Origin: an uncultured Clostridia bacterium
Lineage (GTDB): Bacteria > Bacillota > Clostridia > Oscillospirales > QAKW01
Direction of reading: 5' to 3'
DNA length: 64,000 nt
Assembly (NCBI GenBank): GCA_944387895.1
Contig: CALXGQ010000008.1
Location: 51,845 to 115,844, forward strand
In this document: positions 1 to 10,236 of the stretch, piece after piece
Numbering within the stretch: position 1 is the stretch's first letter
Layout: each line of letters opens with the position of its first letter
Translations under genes and position numbers: made by a program
Notes under the pieces: generated by a model
Told to the model about the DNA's origin: nothing
The model's input: only the letters and a program-made list of their open reading frames with translations
Database searches by the model: none

Positions 1-785
1 CTTTCATCCAGCTTCTGATTGGGAATGCCGGCACCGATCGGCGCATAGGCCGCGATGGTAGAGGAGGAAGAGGTAAACGGATAAATGCCGAAATCGATAT
101 CGCGAAGGGCGCCCAGCTGCGCTTCAAACATTACGCTTTTCCCCGCCTTGATCGCGTCGTTGAGGAAAATCGTGGTATCGCAGACATACTCCCTGAATGC
201 CATCGCGTAGGTTTCCAGCCAGTTCAGCATTTCCTCTACCTGAAGAGGCTCATGGCCGTATCCGTTATGCACCGTAAGGTTCTTCCACTCCAAAATCCCT
301 TCCAGCTTCTCGCGCAGCAGCTCCGGATGGCGCAGATCGCCCATACGCAGGGTTTTCTTCATGTATTTATCCGCATAGACCGGAGCGATCCCGCGCCGGG
401 TGGAACCGAATTTCTTATCTGCCAGCCGATCCTCTTCCAGGCAGTCCAGAAGCTTGTGATACGGCATACAGATGGTAGCGCGGTCGCTGATCTTGAGATG
501 CCGAGGCGTGATCTGGATGCCGCCCTCGCGCAGCCTTTCCACCTCATGAAAAAGATGCTCCGTATCGATCACCATGCCCGGCCCCATCACATTGACCGTT
601 TCATCGCGCAAAATCCCGGAGGGAAGCAAATTCAAAATGAATTTCCCCCGCTCATTGACGACGGTATGCCCGGCATTGTTGCCGCCCTGATAGCGGCAGA
701 CGATATCATATCGCTCCGAAAGCAAGTCCACCATGCGGCCCTTGCCTTCATCTCCCCAGTTAATTCCTACAACTGCTGTCAACAT
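1..785 (-). CDS. purA: Adenylosuccinate synthetase, 3' end cut by window edge
   Basis: Catalyses IMP + aspartate + GTP to adenylosuccinate, the first committed step of AMP synthesis, in the cytosol. About 261 N-terminal residues are visible and the frame runs open off the left edge. The N terminus reads MLTAVVGINWGDEGKG, the GTP/IMP-binding loop of the family (usually GxQWGDEGKGK). It is followed by a G-NNAGHT segment and the STRRGI IMP-binding stretch. The ATG at 785 is preceded by GGAGAG-type sequence. It starts 15 bases after the purB stop, so it is the last visible gene of a GS-ANTAR-pyrG-purB-purA operon; purB acts directly after it in the pathway. Family identity is firm. Only the missing C terminus limits the entry. 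Confidence 0.96.
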   Translation of the reverse strand, partial: MLTAVVGINWGDEGKGRMVDLLSERYDIVCRYQGGNNAGHTVVNERGKFILNLLPSGILRDETVNVMGPGMVIDTEHLFHEVERLREGGIQITPRHLKISDRATICMPYHKLLDCLEEDRLADKKFGSTRRGIAPVYADKYMKKTLRMGDLRHPELLREKLEGILEWKNLTVHNGYGHEPLQVEEMLNWLETYAMAFREYVCDTTIFLNDAIKAGKSVMFEAQLGALRDIDFGIYPFTSSSSTIAAYAPIGAGIPNQKLDE

Positions 786-800
786 TTTCCAAGCTCTCCC

Positions 801-2231
801 TTATACTTTAATCTCTATGTCAACGCCCAGATAGGCTTTGTTTTTTTCCAAAACAGGGCGTACATACCCGGCAAGAAACTCTTCCGTCTGTTCCGGAGCG
901 AATCCGATAAAGTTCCGGACATTCAGGATGGAATCAAGCTCTTCCTGCGTCAGCCCGAAGCGGGGATCCTCCAAAATCCGATCCAAAAGATCGTTGGGAC
1001 ATCCCTCCAGTTTGATCTTCTTTGTGACCGCAACGGAATGCTCGCGGATCGCCTCATGGATCGCCTGCCGGTCCCCTCCTTTTTTGACGCAGTACATCAT
1101 GATGTTTTCCGTCGCCATAAAGGGCAGCTCTTCCTTTAAATGGGCGTCCATCACCTTCGGATAAACCGAACCTCCGGAGATCACATTGATGTAAAGCGAC
1201 AAAATGCCGTCGATCGCCAGAAAGGCCTCCGGAACGCTAATCCGCTTATTGGCGGAATCGTCCAGCGTCCGCTCCAGCCATTGGGTCGCCGCAGTCATGG
1301 CCGGATTCAGCGCGTCGATCATCACATAACGCGCCAGAGAAGCGATCCGCTCGGAACGCATGGGGTTACGTTTATAGGCCATGGCGGAGGAACCGATCTG
1401 CTTTGCCTCAAAGGGCTCGTCAAATTCCTTCATATGGGAAAGAAGACGGATATCTCCGGCGAATTTGCAGGCGCTTTGCGCGATCCCCGAAAGAACAGAC
1501 AAAACAAAGTAATCCTCTTTACGGGTATAGGTCTGGCCGGAAACGGGCATCACCTTTTTGAAGCCCATTTTTTCTGCGATTTTTTTCTCCAGCGCGGTCA
1601 CTTTCTGATAGTCCCCGTCAAACAGCGACATAAAGCTGGCGCAGGTTCCCGTCGTTCCCTTGCACCCCAGCAGACGAAGAGAGTCCATCGCCTGATCCAC
1701 GCGCTCCAGATCCAGCAGAAGATCCTGGATCCAGAGGGTCGCGCGTTTTCCCACGGTCGTGGGCTGCGCGGCCTGAAAATGCGTATATGCCAGCGTAGGC
1801 ACGTCCTTATACTTCCCGGCGAACTCCGAAGCGGCGTAAATGGCGTTGATAAGCAGGCGCTTTACCTCTTCCAGTGCTTCCCGCATCAGAATGATATCGG
1901 TATTATCACCCACGTAGCAGGACGTTGCCCCCAGATGAATGATCGGCTTAGCGGAAGGGCAGGCGTCGCCGTAGGTATGGACATGCGCCATTACGTCGTG
2001 GCGCAGCTCCGCTTCATATTCTTTCGCACGGGCGTAGTCGATATCATATATATGTTCCTTCATTTCAGCGATCTGCTCGTCGGTGATATCCAGGCCAAGC
2101 TCCTTTTCGCTTTCCGCAAGGGCAATCCAAAGCTTGCGCCAGGTTGAGAACTTATGATCCGCCGAAAAGATCGCCTGCATTTTTTTGCCGGCATAGCGGG
2201 TGCAAAGGGGATTTTCGTAGAATTGACTCAT
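801..2231 (-). CDS. purB: Adenylosuccinate lyase
   Basis: Fumarase/aspartase-superfamily enzyme that removes fumarate from adenylosuccinate (AMP synthesis) and from SAICAR (IMP synthesis). The 476-residue length is typical. The superfamily signature appears as SSAMAYKRNPMRSE, the flexible catalytic loop, and HLGATSCYVGDN supplies the active-site TS/His region. Two in-frame ATGs lie six bases apart. AGGAGGA abuts the first (2237), whereas the second (2231) has a normal six-base spacing, so 2231 is chosen. It lies 12 bases after the pyrG stop and 15 before purA, which implies co-transcription. Product is certain; the start is likely. Confidence 0.97.
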   Translation of the reverse strand: MSQFYENPLCTRYAGKKMQAIFSADHKFSTWRKLWIALAESEKELGLDITDEQIAEMKEHIYDIDYARAKEYEAELRHDVMAHVHTYGDACPSAKPIIHLGATSCYVGDNTDIILMREALEEVKRLLINAIYAASEFAGKYKDVPTLAYTHFQAAQPTTVGKRATLWIQDLLLDLERVDQAMDSLRLLGCKGTTGTCASFMSLFDGDYQKVTALEKKIAEKMGFKKVMPVSGQTYTRKEDYFVLSVLSGIAQSACKFAGDIRLLSHMKEFDEPFEAKQIGSSAMAYKRNPMRSERIASLARYVMIDALNPAMTAATQWLERTLDDSANKRISVPEAFLAIDGILSLYINVISGGSVYPKVMDAHLKEELPFMATENIMMYCVKKGGDRQAIHEAIREHSVAVTKKIKLEGCPNDLLDRILEDPRFGLTQEELDSILNVRNFIGFAPEQTEEFLAGYVRPVLEKNKAYLGVDIEIKV

Positions 2232-2243
2232 CGCCATTCCTCC

Positions 2244-3860
<1,617 letters not shown>

Positions 3861-3867
3861 TCAAGCG

Positions 3868-4455
3868 TCAATCGTCATACATTTTAATAATGTTGCGGGC
3901 GATCTCTCCGCGTTTTACGCAATGATCCATCGCCGTTTTTTCGATATATCGGTGCGCGTCCTGCTCCGACATCTTCAAATGCTCGATCAGCAGGCATTTC
4001 GCCCTGTTTACCATACGAAGCTCTTTCATTTTTTCTTCCAGAGTCCAGTTTCTCTCTTCCAGAGAACGCATTCTTGCCTGGGAAGCGACAAGTAGCTTGA
4101 CCGCCTGAAAAACACTCTGGCGGCTCACCGGCTTTGCCAGAACAAACACGCCGTAGTGCTCCATTTCATAGGAAATCTGTTCATAAACGTCATTTTTCAC
4201 AAATAAAAGCACGCCGGCTCCGCTGTGCTCGACGACGGAAAGCGCAAGCTGCGTTCCAAATTCATCTTTCAGCGGGGTGTCTATGATCACAATGTCCGGC
4301 GGAGCTTCCGACAAGACCCTGCGCGCCTCGCCTGCGCTGGTCGCGGTCTGAAAGGGATGAAACTGGCCGGATGGCAGCAGCTCGGTAAAATACCGGCTCG
4401 CATTTTCCGAAACAGTAACCAGCAAAACGCTGGTACTGATTGAATCATGAAACAT
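3868..4455 (-). CDS. ANTAR-domain transcription antitermination regulator
   Basis: Predicted RNA-binding antiterminator of 195 residues. Residues 1-120 form a receiver-like domain with a central Asp (VIID59T) and a conserved Lys (LAK108P). The acidic pair normally found after beta-1 is absent (LLVTVSEN instead of a DD motif), so normal phosphorylation control is doubtful. A coiled-coil linker follows (about 123-150). The ANTAR domain (about 133-192) shows the pattern ...NRAKCLLIEHLKMSEQDAHR.... Family members bind paired RNA hairpins and block terminators; in clostridia they often sit by nitrogen genes. It lies 22 bases after a glutamine synthetase gene and about 1.6 kb from glnN, whose leader carries an attenuator-like terminator, making that leader its likely target (inference). 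AAAGGAGAGG precedes the ATG. Confidence 0.9.
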   Translation of the reverse strand: MFHDSISTSVLLVTVSENASRYFTELLPSGQFHPFQTATSAGEARRVLSEAPPDIVIIDTPLKDEFGTQLALSVVEHSGAGVLLFVKNDVYEQISYEMEHYGVFVLAKPVSRQSVFQAVKLLVASQARMRSLEERNWTLEEKMKELRMVNRAKCLLIEHLKMSEQDAHRYIEKTAMDHCVKRGEIARNIIKMYDD

Positions 4456-4476
4456 CTGGCCCTCTCCTTTCGGGAA

Positions 4477-5673
4477 TCAGGAATGAAGAAAATCCACAGG
4501 CAAAACGTCATGTAAAAACGCGCTGTTCTCGGCCAGGGCCCTTGCTTCGCCCAGCGACAGAGGAAGCGTTTCCAGCGCATCTGTCACCGCGGGAGGCGCC
4601 GTAAAGAGATTCAGGTTCACCGGCTCCGGCGGAGTCATGTTTTTTTCCACGCCGTCCAGCCCGGCATAAATCAGCAGGGCGTATGCAAGATAGGGATTGG
4701 CGGTCGGATCCGGAGAGCGCAGCTCGATCCTGCAGGGGTTTTTATGAGAAGCGGGAATACGAATCAGCTGGGAACGATTCTCCGGCGACCAGGATATATA
4801 CTTGGGCGCCTTCATCTCGCCGAATCTGCGGTAGGACTGCTCGGTGGGATTGAAAAATACGGTGATATCCCGGATATGATGCAGGATCCCGGCCAGAAAC
4901 GCCGGCGTGTGATCCACCGAATCCTCGGAATGAACGGAAATATTGATGTGCATCCCGTTTCCGCTGCTCGCCGGGAGCGGCTTGGGATCAAAGTCCGCAT
5001 AAAGGCCGTTGCGCCTGGCGATCGTTTTAACGACCGCCTTGAAGGTAACCGCATTATCGGCGGCCGAAAGAGGATCGCTGTATTTGAAATCGATCTCCTG
5101 CTGCCCCGGCCCTTCTTCATGATGAGAGCTCTCCGGATGGATTCCCATATCCAGCAGCGTAAAGCAGATCTCGCGCCGGACATTCTCGCCGCAGTCTTCC
5201 GGAGCAATATCCATATATCCGGCCGTATCAAACGGTTTGAAGGTCCGGTTTCCTTCTTCGTCTGTTTTAAAAAGGTAAAATTCAAATTCCGTTCCGATGT
5301 TGCAGGTCAGCCCTTTAGCCGCCGCCCGGGCCACCGCGTCTTTCAGGATCCGGCGTCCATCTTTCTCAAAGGGCGTGCCGTCGGGATATAAAATGTCGCA
5401 AAACATCCGCACAACTCTGCCGTTGGTCGGTCTCCAGGGCAAAATACAAAGCGTCGAGGGATCCGGGCGCAGAAACAGATCGGAATGAAGCTCATCGCCA
5501 AATCCCAAAACGGCGGAGGCGTCGAAAGAAATACCGTCTGAAAATGCGCGTTCAAGCTCCGCCGGCATGATGGCGATATTCTTCTGATTGCCATAGATAT
5601 CGCAAAAAGCAAGACGGATAAATTTGACGTTTTCCTCTTCAACAAAGGTCATGACATCCTCATAGGTATACAT
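4477..5673 (-). CDS. Class I-like glutamine synthetase, short C terminus
   Basis: Glutamine synthetase (glutamate + NH3 + ATP to glutamine), GSI fold. The 398 residues start at the ATG at 5673, which follows AAGGAGG; the longer in-frame extension has no ribosome site. Visible motifs in order are GTEFEFYLF (metal ligands), HHEEGPGQQEIDF (second metal-binding strand), NGMHINISV (ATP/His site), NRSQLIRIP (flexible Arg region) and RIELRSPDPTANPYLAYA. Typical GSI proteins are about 440 residues. This one stops right after the equivalent of the late helices, lacking the last ~35-40 residues that close the family, although catalytic motifs are intact. It heads an operon with an ANTAR regulator. It could be a true GS or a related gamma-glutamylamine ligase. 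Confidence 0.85.
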   Translation of the reverse strand: MYTYEDVMTFVEEENVKFIRLAFCDIYGNQKNIAIMPAELERAFSDGISFDASAVLGFGDELHSDLFLRPDPSTLCILPWRPTNGRVVRMFCDILYPDGTPFEKDGRRILKDAVARAAAKGLTCNIGTEFEFYLFKTDEEGNRTFKPFDTAGYMDIAPEDCGENVRREICFTLLDMGIHPESSHHEEGPGQQEIDFKYSDPLSAADNAVTFKAVVKTIARRNGLYADFDPKPLPASSGNGMHINISVHSEDSVDHTPAFLAGILHHIRDITVFFNPTEQSYRRFGEMKAPKYISWSPENRSQLIRIPASHKNPCRIELRSPDPTANPYLAYALLIYAGLDGVEKNMTPPEPVNLNLFTAPPAVTDALETLPLSLGEARALAENSAFLHDVLPVDFLHS

Positions 5674-5793
5674 GCTTGTCCTCCTTATTCCGGCATAAAA
5701 TAAAAATAAGATATCCACCATCTGCCCTGTGAAACCGCGAGCACTTTCGCAACCGGTGAACATCTTTGCCCATACTCTTTCAATTATATTTTA

Positions 5794-5821
5794 ATTATAT
5801 CTGAAATGCGCGGATTGTCAA
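5794..5821 (-). promoter_or_regulatory. Sigma-A promoter of the GS-ANTAR-pyrG-purBA operon
   Basis: On the minus strand TTGACA (5821-5816) and TATAAT (5799-5794) are separated by 16 bases. Initiation would be near 5787, giving a leader of about 115 bases before the ATG at 5673. That leader can fold a small hairpin with a six-base loop but has no obvious terminator. Confidence 0.75.
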
Positions 5822-5903
5822 GTGAAAGGCCATTGAATTTTTCTTTTGATTTTCCCGTTTTTTTGGGCAAAAACACCAAATGAAAATTTTTTTCGATTTT
5901 GCA

Positions 5904-5932
5904 TTGACAAATCCAAAAAGCGAGAGTATAAT
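5904..5932 (+). promoter_or_regulatory. Consensus sigma-A promoter of glnN
   Basis: Perfect TTGACA (5904-5909) and perfect TATAAT (5927-5932) with the optimal 17-base spacer. Transcription would start near 5939 and run through two hairpins before glnN. A promoter this strong fits a gene controlled mainly after initiation. It is divergent from the GS-operon promoter about 85 bases away. Confidence 0.9.
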
Positions 5933-5941
5933 GCAGATATT

Positions 5942-6067
5942 GAAACGGCAATGATGTCGGGAAATCATTTTTCCTGTATCTGCCGTTTCTTTCATTTTAT
6001 GCATCGAAAGCGGCAATGGGGTCGTGGAGCATGGGATTGCTTCACCCTCATTGCCGCTTCATTTTTT
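5942..6067 (+). promoter_or_regulatory. glnN leader with attenuator and possible antiterminator pairing
   Basis: Hairpin 1 pairs GAAACGGCA (5942-5950) with TGCCGTTTC (5981-5989), nine perfect pairs. Hairpin 2 pairs GCGGCAATG (6010-6018) with CATTGCCGC (6049-6057), extended by further pairs and followed by six T (6062-6067): a good intrinsic terminator ending 20 bases before the glnN ATG. The 5' arm of hairpin 1 (CGGCAATGA, 5946-5954) is exactly complementary to TCATTGCCG (6048-6056) in the terminator 3' arm, so the two states are mutually exclusive. With an ANTAR gene next door this is a plausible ANTAR-responsive attenuator. I could not find two clean hexaloops with A1 and G4 as the ANTAR rule demands. 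Confidence 0.75.
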
Positions 6068-6087
6068 GAAAGAGAGGTTATCGTAAA

Positions 6088-8181
6088 ATGAGCAAAGTAT
6101 CTGAAATTTTTGGTGAAAACGTCTTTGGCGATTCCGTGATGAAGGAGCGGCTGCCCAAGGAAACATACAGGCAGCTTCAACGCACCATCAAAAACGGCCG
6201 CCGGCTGGACAGCGCCGTTGCGGCGGTAGTAGCGAACGCGATGAAGGACTGGGCCATTGAAAAAGGCGCAACTCATTTTACCCACTGGTTCCAGCCGTTG
6301 ACCGGCGTGACCGCGGAGAAACACGACAGCTTCATCTCCCCCTGCGGCGACGGAAAAATCATCATGGAATTTTCCGGCAAAGAGCTGATCCAGGGCGAGC
6401 CGGACGCTTCCTCCTTCCCCTCCGGCGGACTGCGCGCCACCTTTGAAGCCCGCGGATATACTGCATGGGATCCTTCCTCCTATGCCTTTATCAAGGATAA
6501 CGTATTGTGCATCCCCACGGCCTTCTGTTCCTATAGCGGCGAGGCGCTAGACCGCAAGACCCCCCTTCTCCGCTCCATGGAAGCGATCAATAAGCAGGCT
6601 CTGCGGGTTCTGAAGCTTTTCGGTAACGACGACGTTACCGCCGTCCGCACGACGGTCGGCCCGGAGCAGGAATATTTTCTGATTGATAAGGACGTTTACG
6701 ACCAGCGCAAGGATCTGATTTATACCGGCCGTACCTTGTTCGGCGCAAAACCGCCGAAGGGTCAGGAACTGGAGGATCATTATTTTGGCTCCATCAAACC
6801 CCGGGTTCAGGCCTTTATGAAGGATCTCAACGAAGAGCTGTGGAAGCTGGGCATTTTAGCCAAAACCGAGCACAACGAGGTTGCCCCCGCCCAGCATGAG
6901 CTGGCTCCCGTTTTTTCCACAACGAATATTGCGGCGGATCACAACCAGCTGACGATGGAGATGATGCAGAAGGTCGCCGGAAAGCATCATATGGTCTGCC
7001 TGCTTCATGAAAAGCCCTTTGCCGGCGTCAACGGCAGCGGAAAGCACAACAACTGGTCCATCTCCACCGATACCGGGATGAACCTTCTGGAGCCGGGCGA
7101 AACGCCTTACGAGAACGCGCAGTTTCTTCTGTTCCTCTGCGCCGTTATCAAAGGCGTGGACGAATATCAGGATCTGCTGAGAATCTCCGTTGCTTCCGCG
7201 GGGAACGATCATCGTCTGGGCGCAAACGAAGCGCCTCCCGCCGTTGTTTCCATTTATCTCGGCTCCGAGCTGACGGAGATTTTGGAATCCATTGAAAACG
7301 GCACCGCCTACGACGCAAAAGAAAAAGATCTGCTGAAGATCGGCGTTCATATGATGCCCCGCTTCCCCAAAGATACCACCGACCGCAACCGCACCTCGCC
7401 CTTTGCGTTTACCGGCAATAAATTCGAGTTCCGGATGCTTGGCTCTGCCCAGGCCGTTTCCTGCGCCAACGTCGTGCTGAACACCGTTGTGGCGGAAGAG
7501 CTCAAGCAGTTTGCCGACGCGCTGGACGGCGCGCCTGATTTCGATACCGCGCTTCATGATCTGATCAAAAAGACCATAGCCGATCATAAGCGTATCATCT
7601 TCAACGGCAACGGCTACGACGAAGCCTGGCTGGTAGAAGCGAAAAAGCGCGGACTTTTGAATCTCACCTCCACGCCGGATTGCCTGCCCTATGTTCTCCA
7701 TGAGAAAAACGTCAAGCTCTATACCGACCATAAAATCTATACAAAGACGGAAATTCAGGCGCGCTATGAGGTTTCCTGCGAGAACTACTGCAAAGTCATC
7801 CGTATCGAAGCGCTCACCATGCTGGATATGGCTAAAAAGGACATTCTGCCCACCGTCAGCAAGTTCACCGGCGAGCTGACCGAAGCCGCTCTGGCCAAGG
7901 CTTCCCTTTCCGACTCTTTGGATTGCAGCTACGAAAAAGAGCTGGTGGAGAAGCTCAGCCGCCTGAACGCAACGGCCTATCAGAAGGTCAAGGCGCTGGA
8001 GGAAGCCGTTTTGGGAGCAGACGATATTGTCGAAAGCAGCGCTCTTTGCCGCTACTATAAAGACTCCGTATTTGCGGCGATGAGCGAGCTGCGCATCGTT
8101 GTGGACGAGATGGAAACCCTCACCGCAGCGTCCAGCTGGCCTTATCCCTCCTATGGCAAGCTGCTCTTCAGCATCAAATAA
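6088..8181 (+). CDS. glnN: Type III glutamine synthetase (GlnN)
   Basis: Large-subunit (697 residues) glutamine synthetase of the GSIII family, known from Bacteroides, ruminococci and other anaerobes; forms double-ring dodecamers. Visible features: N-terminal GSIII-specific domain ([23 protein letters not shown]), [20 protein letters not shown], the metal site [10 protein letters not shown] (191-199), [10 protein letters not shown], the ATP/His region HNNWS, and the [16 protein letters not shown] arginine flap. The ATG at 6088 follows GAGAGG at ten bases and lies just after the leader terminator, so expression is probably set by read-through. asnB follows in the same direction 151 bases on. 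The product call is firm. The coexistence with a separate GSI-like enzyme 400 bases away suggests a division of roles under different nitrogen supply (inference). Confidence 0.97.
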   Translation: MSKVSEIFGENVFGDSVMKERLPKETYRQLQRTIKNGRRLDSAVAAVVANAMKDWAIEKGATHFTHWFQPLTGVTAEKHDSFISPCGDGKIIMEFSGKELIQGEPDASSFPSGGLRATFEARGYTAWDPSSYAFIKDNVLCIPTAFCSYSGEALDRKTPLLRSMEAINKQALRVLKLFGNDDVTAVRTTVGPEQEYFLIDKDVYDQRKDLIYTGRTLFGAKPPKGQELEDHYFGSIKPRVQAFMKDLNEELWKLGILAKTEHNEVAPAQHELAPVFSTTNIAADHNQLTMEMMQKVAGKHHMVCLLHEKPFAGVNGSGKHNNWSISTDTGMNLLEPGETPYENAQFLLFLCAVIKGVDEYQDLLRISVASAGNDHRLGANEAPPAVVSIYLGSELTEILESIENGTAYDAKEKDLLKIGVHMMPRFPKDTTDRNRTSPFAFTGNKFEFRMLGSAQAVSCANVVLNTVVAEELKQFADALDGAPDFDTALHDLIKKTIADHKRIIFNGNGYDEAWLVEAKKRGLLNLTSTPDCLPYVLHEKNVKLYTDHKIYTKTEIQARYEVSCENYCKVIRIEALTMLDMAKKDILPTVSKFTGELTEAALAKASLSDSLDCSYEKELVEKLSRLNATAYQKVKALEEAVLGADDIVESSALCRYYKDSVFAAMSELRIVVDEMETLTAASSWPYPSYGKLLFSIK

Positions 8182-8225
8182 ACACAAAAAAAGACGGAAA
8201 GCTCTTGTTTTCCCGGATTTCCTTG

Positions 8226-8276
8226 CCGCTTTTCGCGCGCCCCTATGGACAATCCGCGGGGCGCTGCGAAAAGCGG
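8226..8276 (+). other. Long GC-rich hairpin in the glnN-asnB gap
   Basis: 8226-8243 (CCGCTTTTCGCGCGCCCC) pairs with 8258-8276 over 18 base pairs with one bulged T, around a 14-base loop. No T-run follows, so it is not a classical terminator. It may stabilise the glnN message, set a processing site, or tune read-through into asnB. Confidence 0.6.
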
Positions 8277-8332
8277 TACGGTTTTCCGGAGAAGGGTGAT
8301 CCGCGAGGTCTTTGAAAGAGAGGAATCGGACC

Positions 8333-9913
8333 ATGTGCTCCATTATGGGTTACATCGGGAATGTAATATCATCAGAAAAATTCAGAGAGGGCTTTGATCA
8401 GACAAAGTCCCGCGGGCCGGACATGACAGAGGTGGTTGCTATTGAAAACGGCCGCCTCGGCTTTCACCGGCTGGCGATCATGGGTTTGACCCCCGAGGGA
8501 ATGCAGCCCTTTACGCTTGGGGAAAACAAGCTTGTCTGCAACGGGGAAATCTATGGATTCCGCTCCATCAAGCAGGAGTTGGCTGACAAGGGATATTCCT
8601 TTACAAGCGATTCCGACTGTGAAATCCTGCTTCCCCTCTATCAGGAATACGGGCTGGATATGTTTCGGATGCTGGACGCGGAATTTGCCATGATCCTCTA
8701 CGACGCCGAGAAAAAAGCCCTGATCGCCGCAAGAGATCCCATCGGCATCCGGCCGTTGTATTACGGCCGGGACGCAGAAGGCTCCATTCTTTTCGCATCG
8801 GAGGCGAAAAACCTGGTGGGGCTGACGGACAAAATCCTTCCATTCCCGCCGGGGCATTATTATGCCGATGGCGCCTTTCATTGCTATCGCGACATGACAA
8901 AAGTGGAAAAAATCTGCACCGACGATCTGGAAACCGTATGCCGCAAGATCCGCATAAAACTGACCCGGGGAATTGAAAAACAGCTGGACGCCGACGCACC
9001 CCTCGGCTTTTTGCTGAGCGGCGGCCTGGACTCCTCTCTGGTCTGCGCCGTTGCCGCAAAGGCGCTCGACCGGCCGATCGAAACCTTCTCCATCGGCATG
9101 GACGCCGACGCCATTGATCTAAAATACGCCCGGGAAGTGGCCGACTACATCCACAGCAATCATCATGAAATCATCATAACCCGCAACGACGTTTTAAAGG
9201 CGCTCCCGGAGGTGGTTGCCCTGCTGGGCACCTTCGATATCACCACGATCCGCGCCAGCATCGGGATGTATCTGGTCTGCAAGGCCGTGCATGAAACCAG
9301 CGACATCCGCGTCCTTCTGACCGGCGAAATCTCCGACGAGCTTTTCGGTTATAAATACACCGACTTTGCGCCTTCGGCCGAAGCCTTTCAGGAGGAATCC
9401 GCAAAACGGATCCGGGAGCTTCATATGTATGATGTTCTGCGTGCGGATCGCTGTATTTCCGTCAATTCTCTGGAGGCGCGGGTTCCCTTTGGGGATCTGG
9501 ACTTTGTGGAATACGTTATGAGCGTCGATCCGGAGAAAAAGCTCAATCATTACGGGATCGGCAAATATCTTCTGCGGCACGCCTTTGAAGGCGACTACCT
9601 CCCCCCTTCCATCCTGATGCGCGAAAAGGCCGCATTCAGCGACGCTGTCGGCCATTCGATGGTAGACGACCTCAAGGAATATGCCGAAAAACTGTATACG
9701 GACGAAGAATTTCAGGCGCGCTGCGGCCGGTATTCCTACTGCCCGCCCTTTACCAAAGAATCTCTTCTCTACCGCGAGCTTTTTGAGCAGTATTATCCCG
9801 GTCAGGCGGAAATGATCGCCGGATTCTGGATGCCAAACAAAGAATGGGCGGGCTGCGACGTCAACGACCCTTCCGCCCGCGTCCTTTCCAACTATGGAAA
9901 CAGCGGAAAATAA
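8333..9913 (+). CDS. asnB: Asparagine synthase, glutamine-hydrolysing
   Basis: Makes asparagine from aspartate, ATP and glutamine nitrogen. The start at 8333 gives MCSIMGYIG, putting the catalytic Cys at position 2 of the class II glutaminase domain (about 1-190), which also shows RGPD and the CNGEIY segment. The synthetase domain carries the PP-loop LSGGLDSSL (about 227-235) and later TGEISDELFGY and SLEARVPFGD, the standard AsnB signature. At 526 residues it is close to E. coli AsnB (554). GAGAGG upstream of the ATG is an adequate ribosome site; an ATG 21 bases upstream would bury the catalytic Cys and is rejected. Same strand as glnN, so glutamine made upstream can feed it. Confidence 0.95.
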   Translation: MCSIMGYIGNVISSEKFREGFDQTKSRGPDMTEVVAIENGRLGFHRLAIMGLTPEGMQPFTLGENKLVCNGEIYGFRSIKQELADKGYSFTSDSDCEILLPLYQEYGLDMFRMLDAEFAMILYDAEKKALIAARDPIGIRPLYYGRDAEGSILFASEAKNLVGLTDKILPFPPGHYYADGAFHCYRDMTKVEKICTDDLETVCRKIRIKLTRGIEKQLDADAPLGFLLSGGLDSSLVCAVAAKALDRPIETFSIGMDADAIDLKYAREVADYIHSNHHEIIITRNDVLKALPEVVALLGTFDITTIRASIGMYLVCKAVHETSDIRVLLTGEISDELFGYKYTDFAPSAEAFQEESAKRIRELHMYDVLRADRCISVNSLEARVPFGDLDFVEYVMSVDPEKKLNHYGIGKYLLRHAFEGDYLPPSILMREKAAFSDAVGHSMVDDLKEYAEKLYTDEEFQARCGRYSYCPPFTKESLLYRELFEQYYPGQAEMIAGFWMPNKEWAGCDVNDPSARVLSNYGNSGK

Positions 9914-9949
9914 ATCAAAACGTGCTTGCTTCATCCCCTTCCCCTATAT

Positions 9950-10094
9950 GGTTTGTGATGAAAACACATCAGAACAACGCCACGGCTTAGGGTTGCTCAT
10001 CGTGAAACAAATCGCTGCCGCTCACAAGGGTACGGTAGAAATAGGACATAGTGAATATGGTGGGCTTGAGGTCAAAATATCCTTGCCTTTATAG
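9950..10094 (+). pseudogene. Histidine kinase remnant (ATPase-domain tail)
   Basis: A reading frame ending at 10094 encodes a segment of about 48 residues that looks like the very end of a sensor kinase: HGLGLLIVKQIAAAHKG is a G2-box/last helix of HATPase_c, followed by a GG-containing strand and a final KISLPL. The rest of the kinase (sensor, DHp and N box) is missing; directly upstream is the asnB stop at 9913. There is no credible ribosome site or start. This is best read as the leftover of a deleted two-component gene. No partner regulator is present nearby. Confidence 0.7.
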
Positions 10095-10127
10095 CCCGAT
10101 CCAAAATTCAATCCCAAATAAACGCCG

Positions 10128-10173
10128 AAAGGGACGCTTCCTTATGTGAAGCATCCCTTAGACCCGTTTTTTT
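10128..10173 (+). terminator. Probable terminator after the kinase remnant
   Basis: AAAGGGACGCTTC (10128-10140) pairs with GAAGCATCCCTT (10148-10159) with one C/A mismatch. Seven T follow (10167-10173) after a short spacer. It would end the glnN-asnB transcript just before the nadE promoter. Confidence 0.7.
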
Positions 10174-10174
10174 A

Positions 10175-10203
10175 TTGACAAAATGCGGAAAGATCGATAA
10201 AAT
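10175..10203 (+). promoter_or_regulatory. Promoter of nadE
   Basis: TTGACA (10175-10180), 17-base spacer, TAAAAT (10198-10203). Start would fall near 10210, a short leader before GGGAGGAG and the ATG at 10237. Confidence 0.75.
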
Positions 10204-10236
10204 TGATAATATACACCAACCATTCGGGAGGAGATT

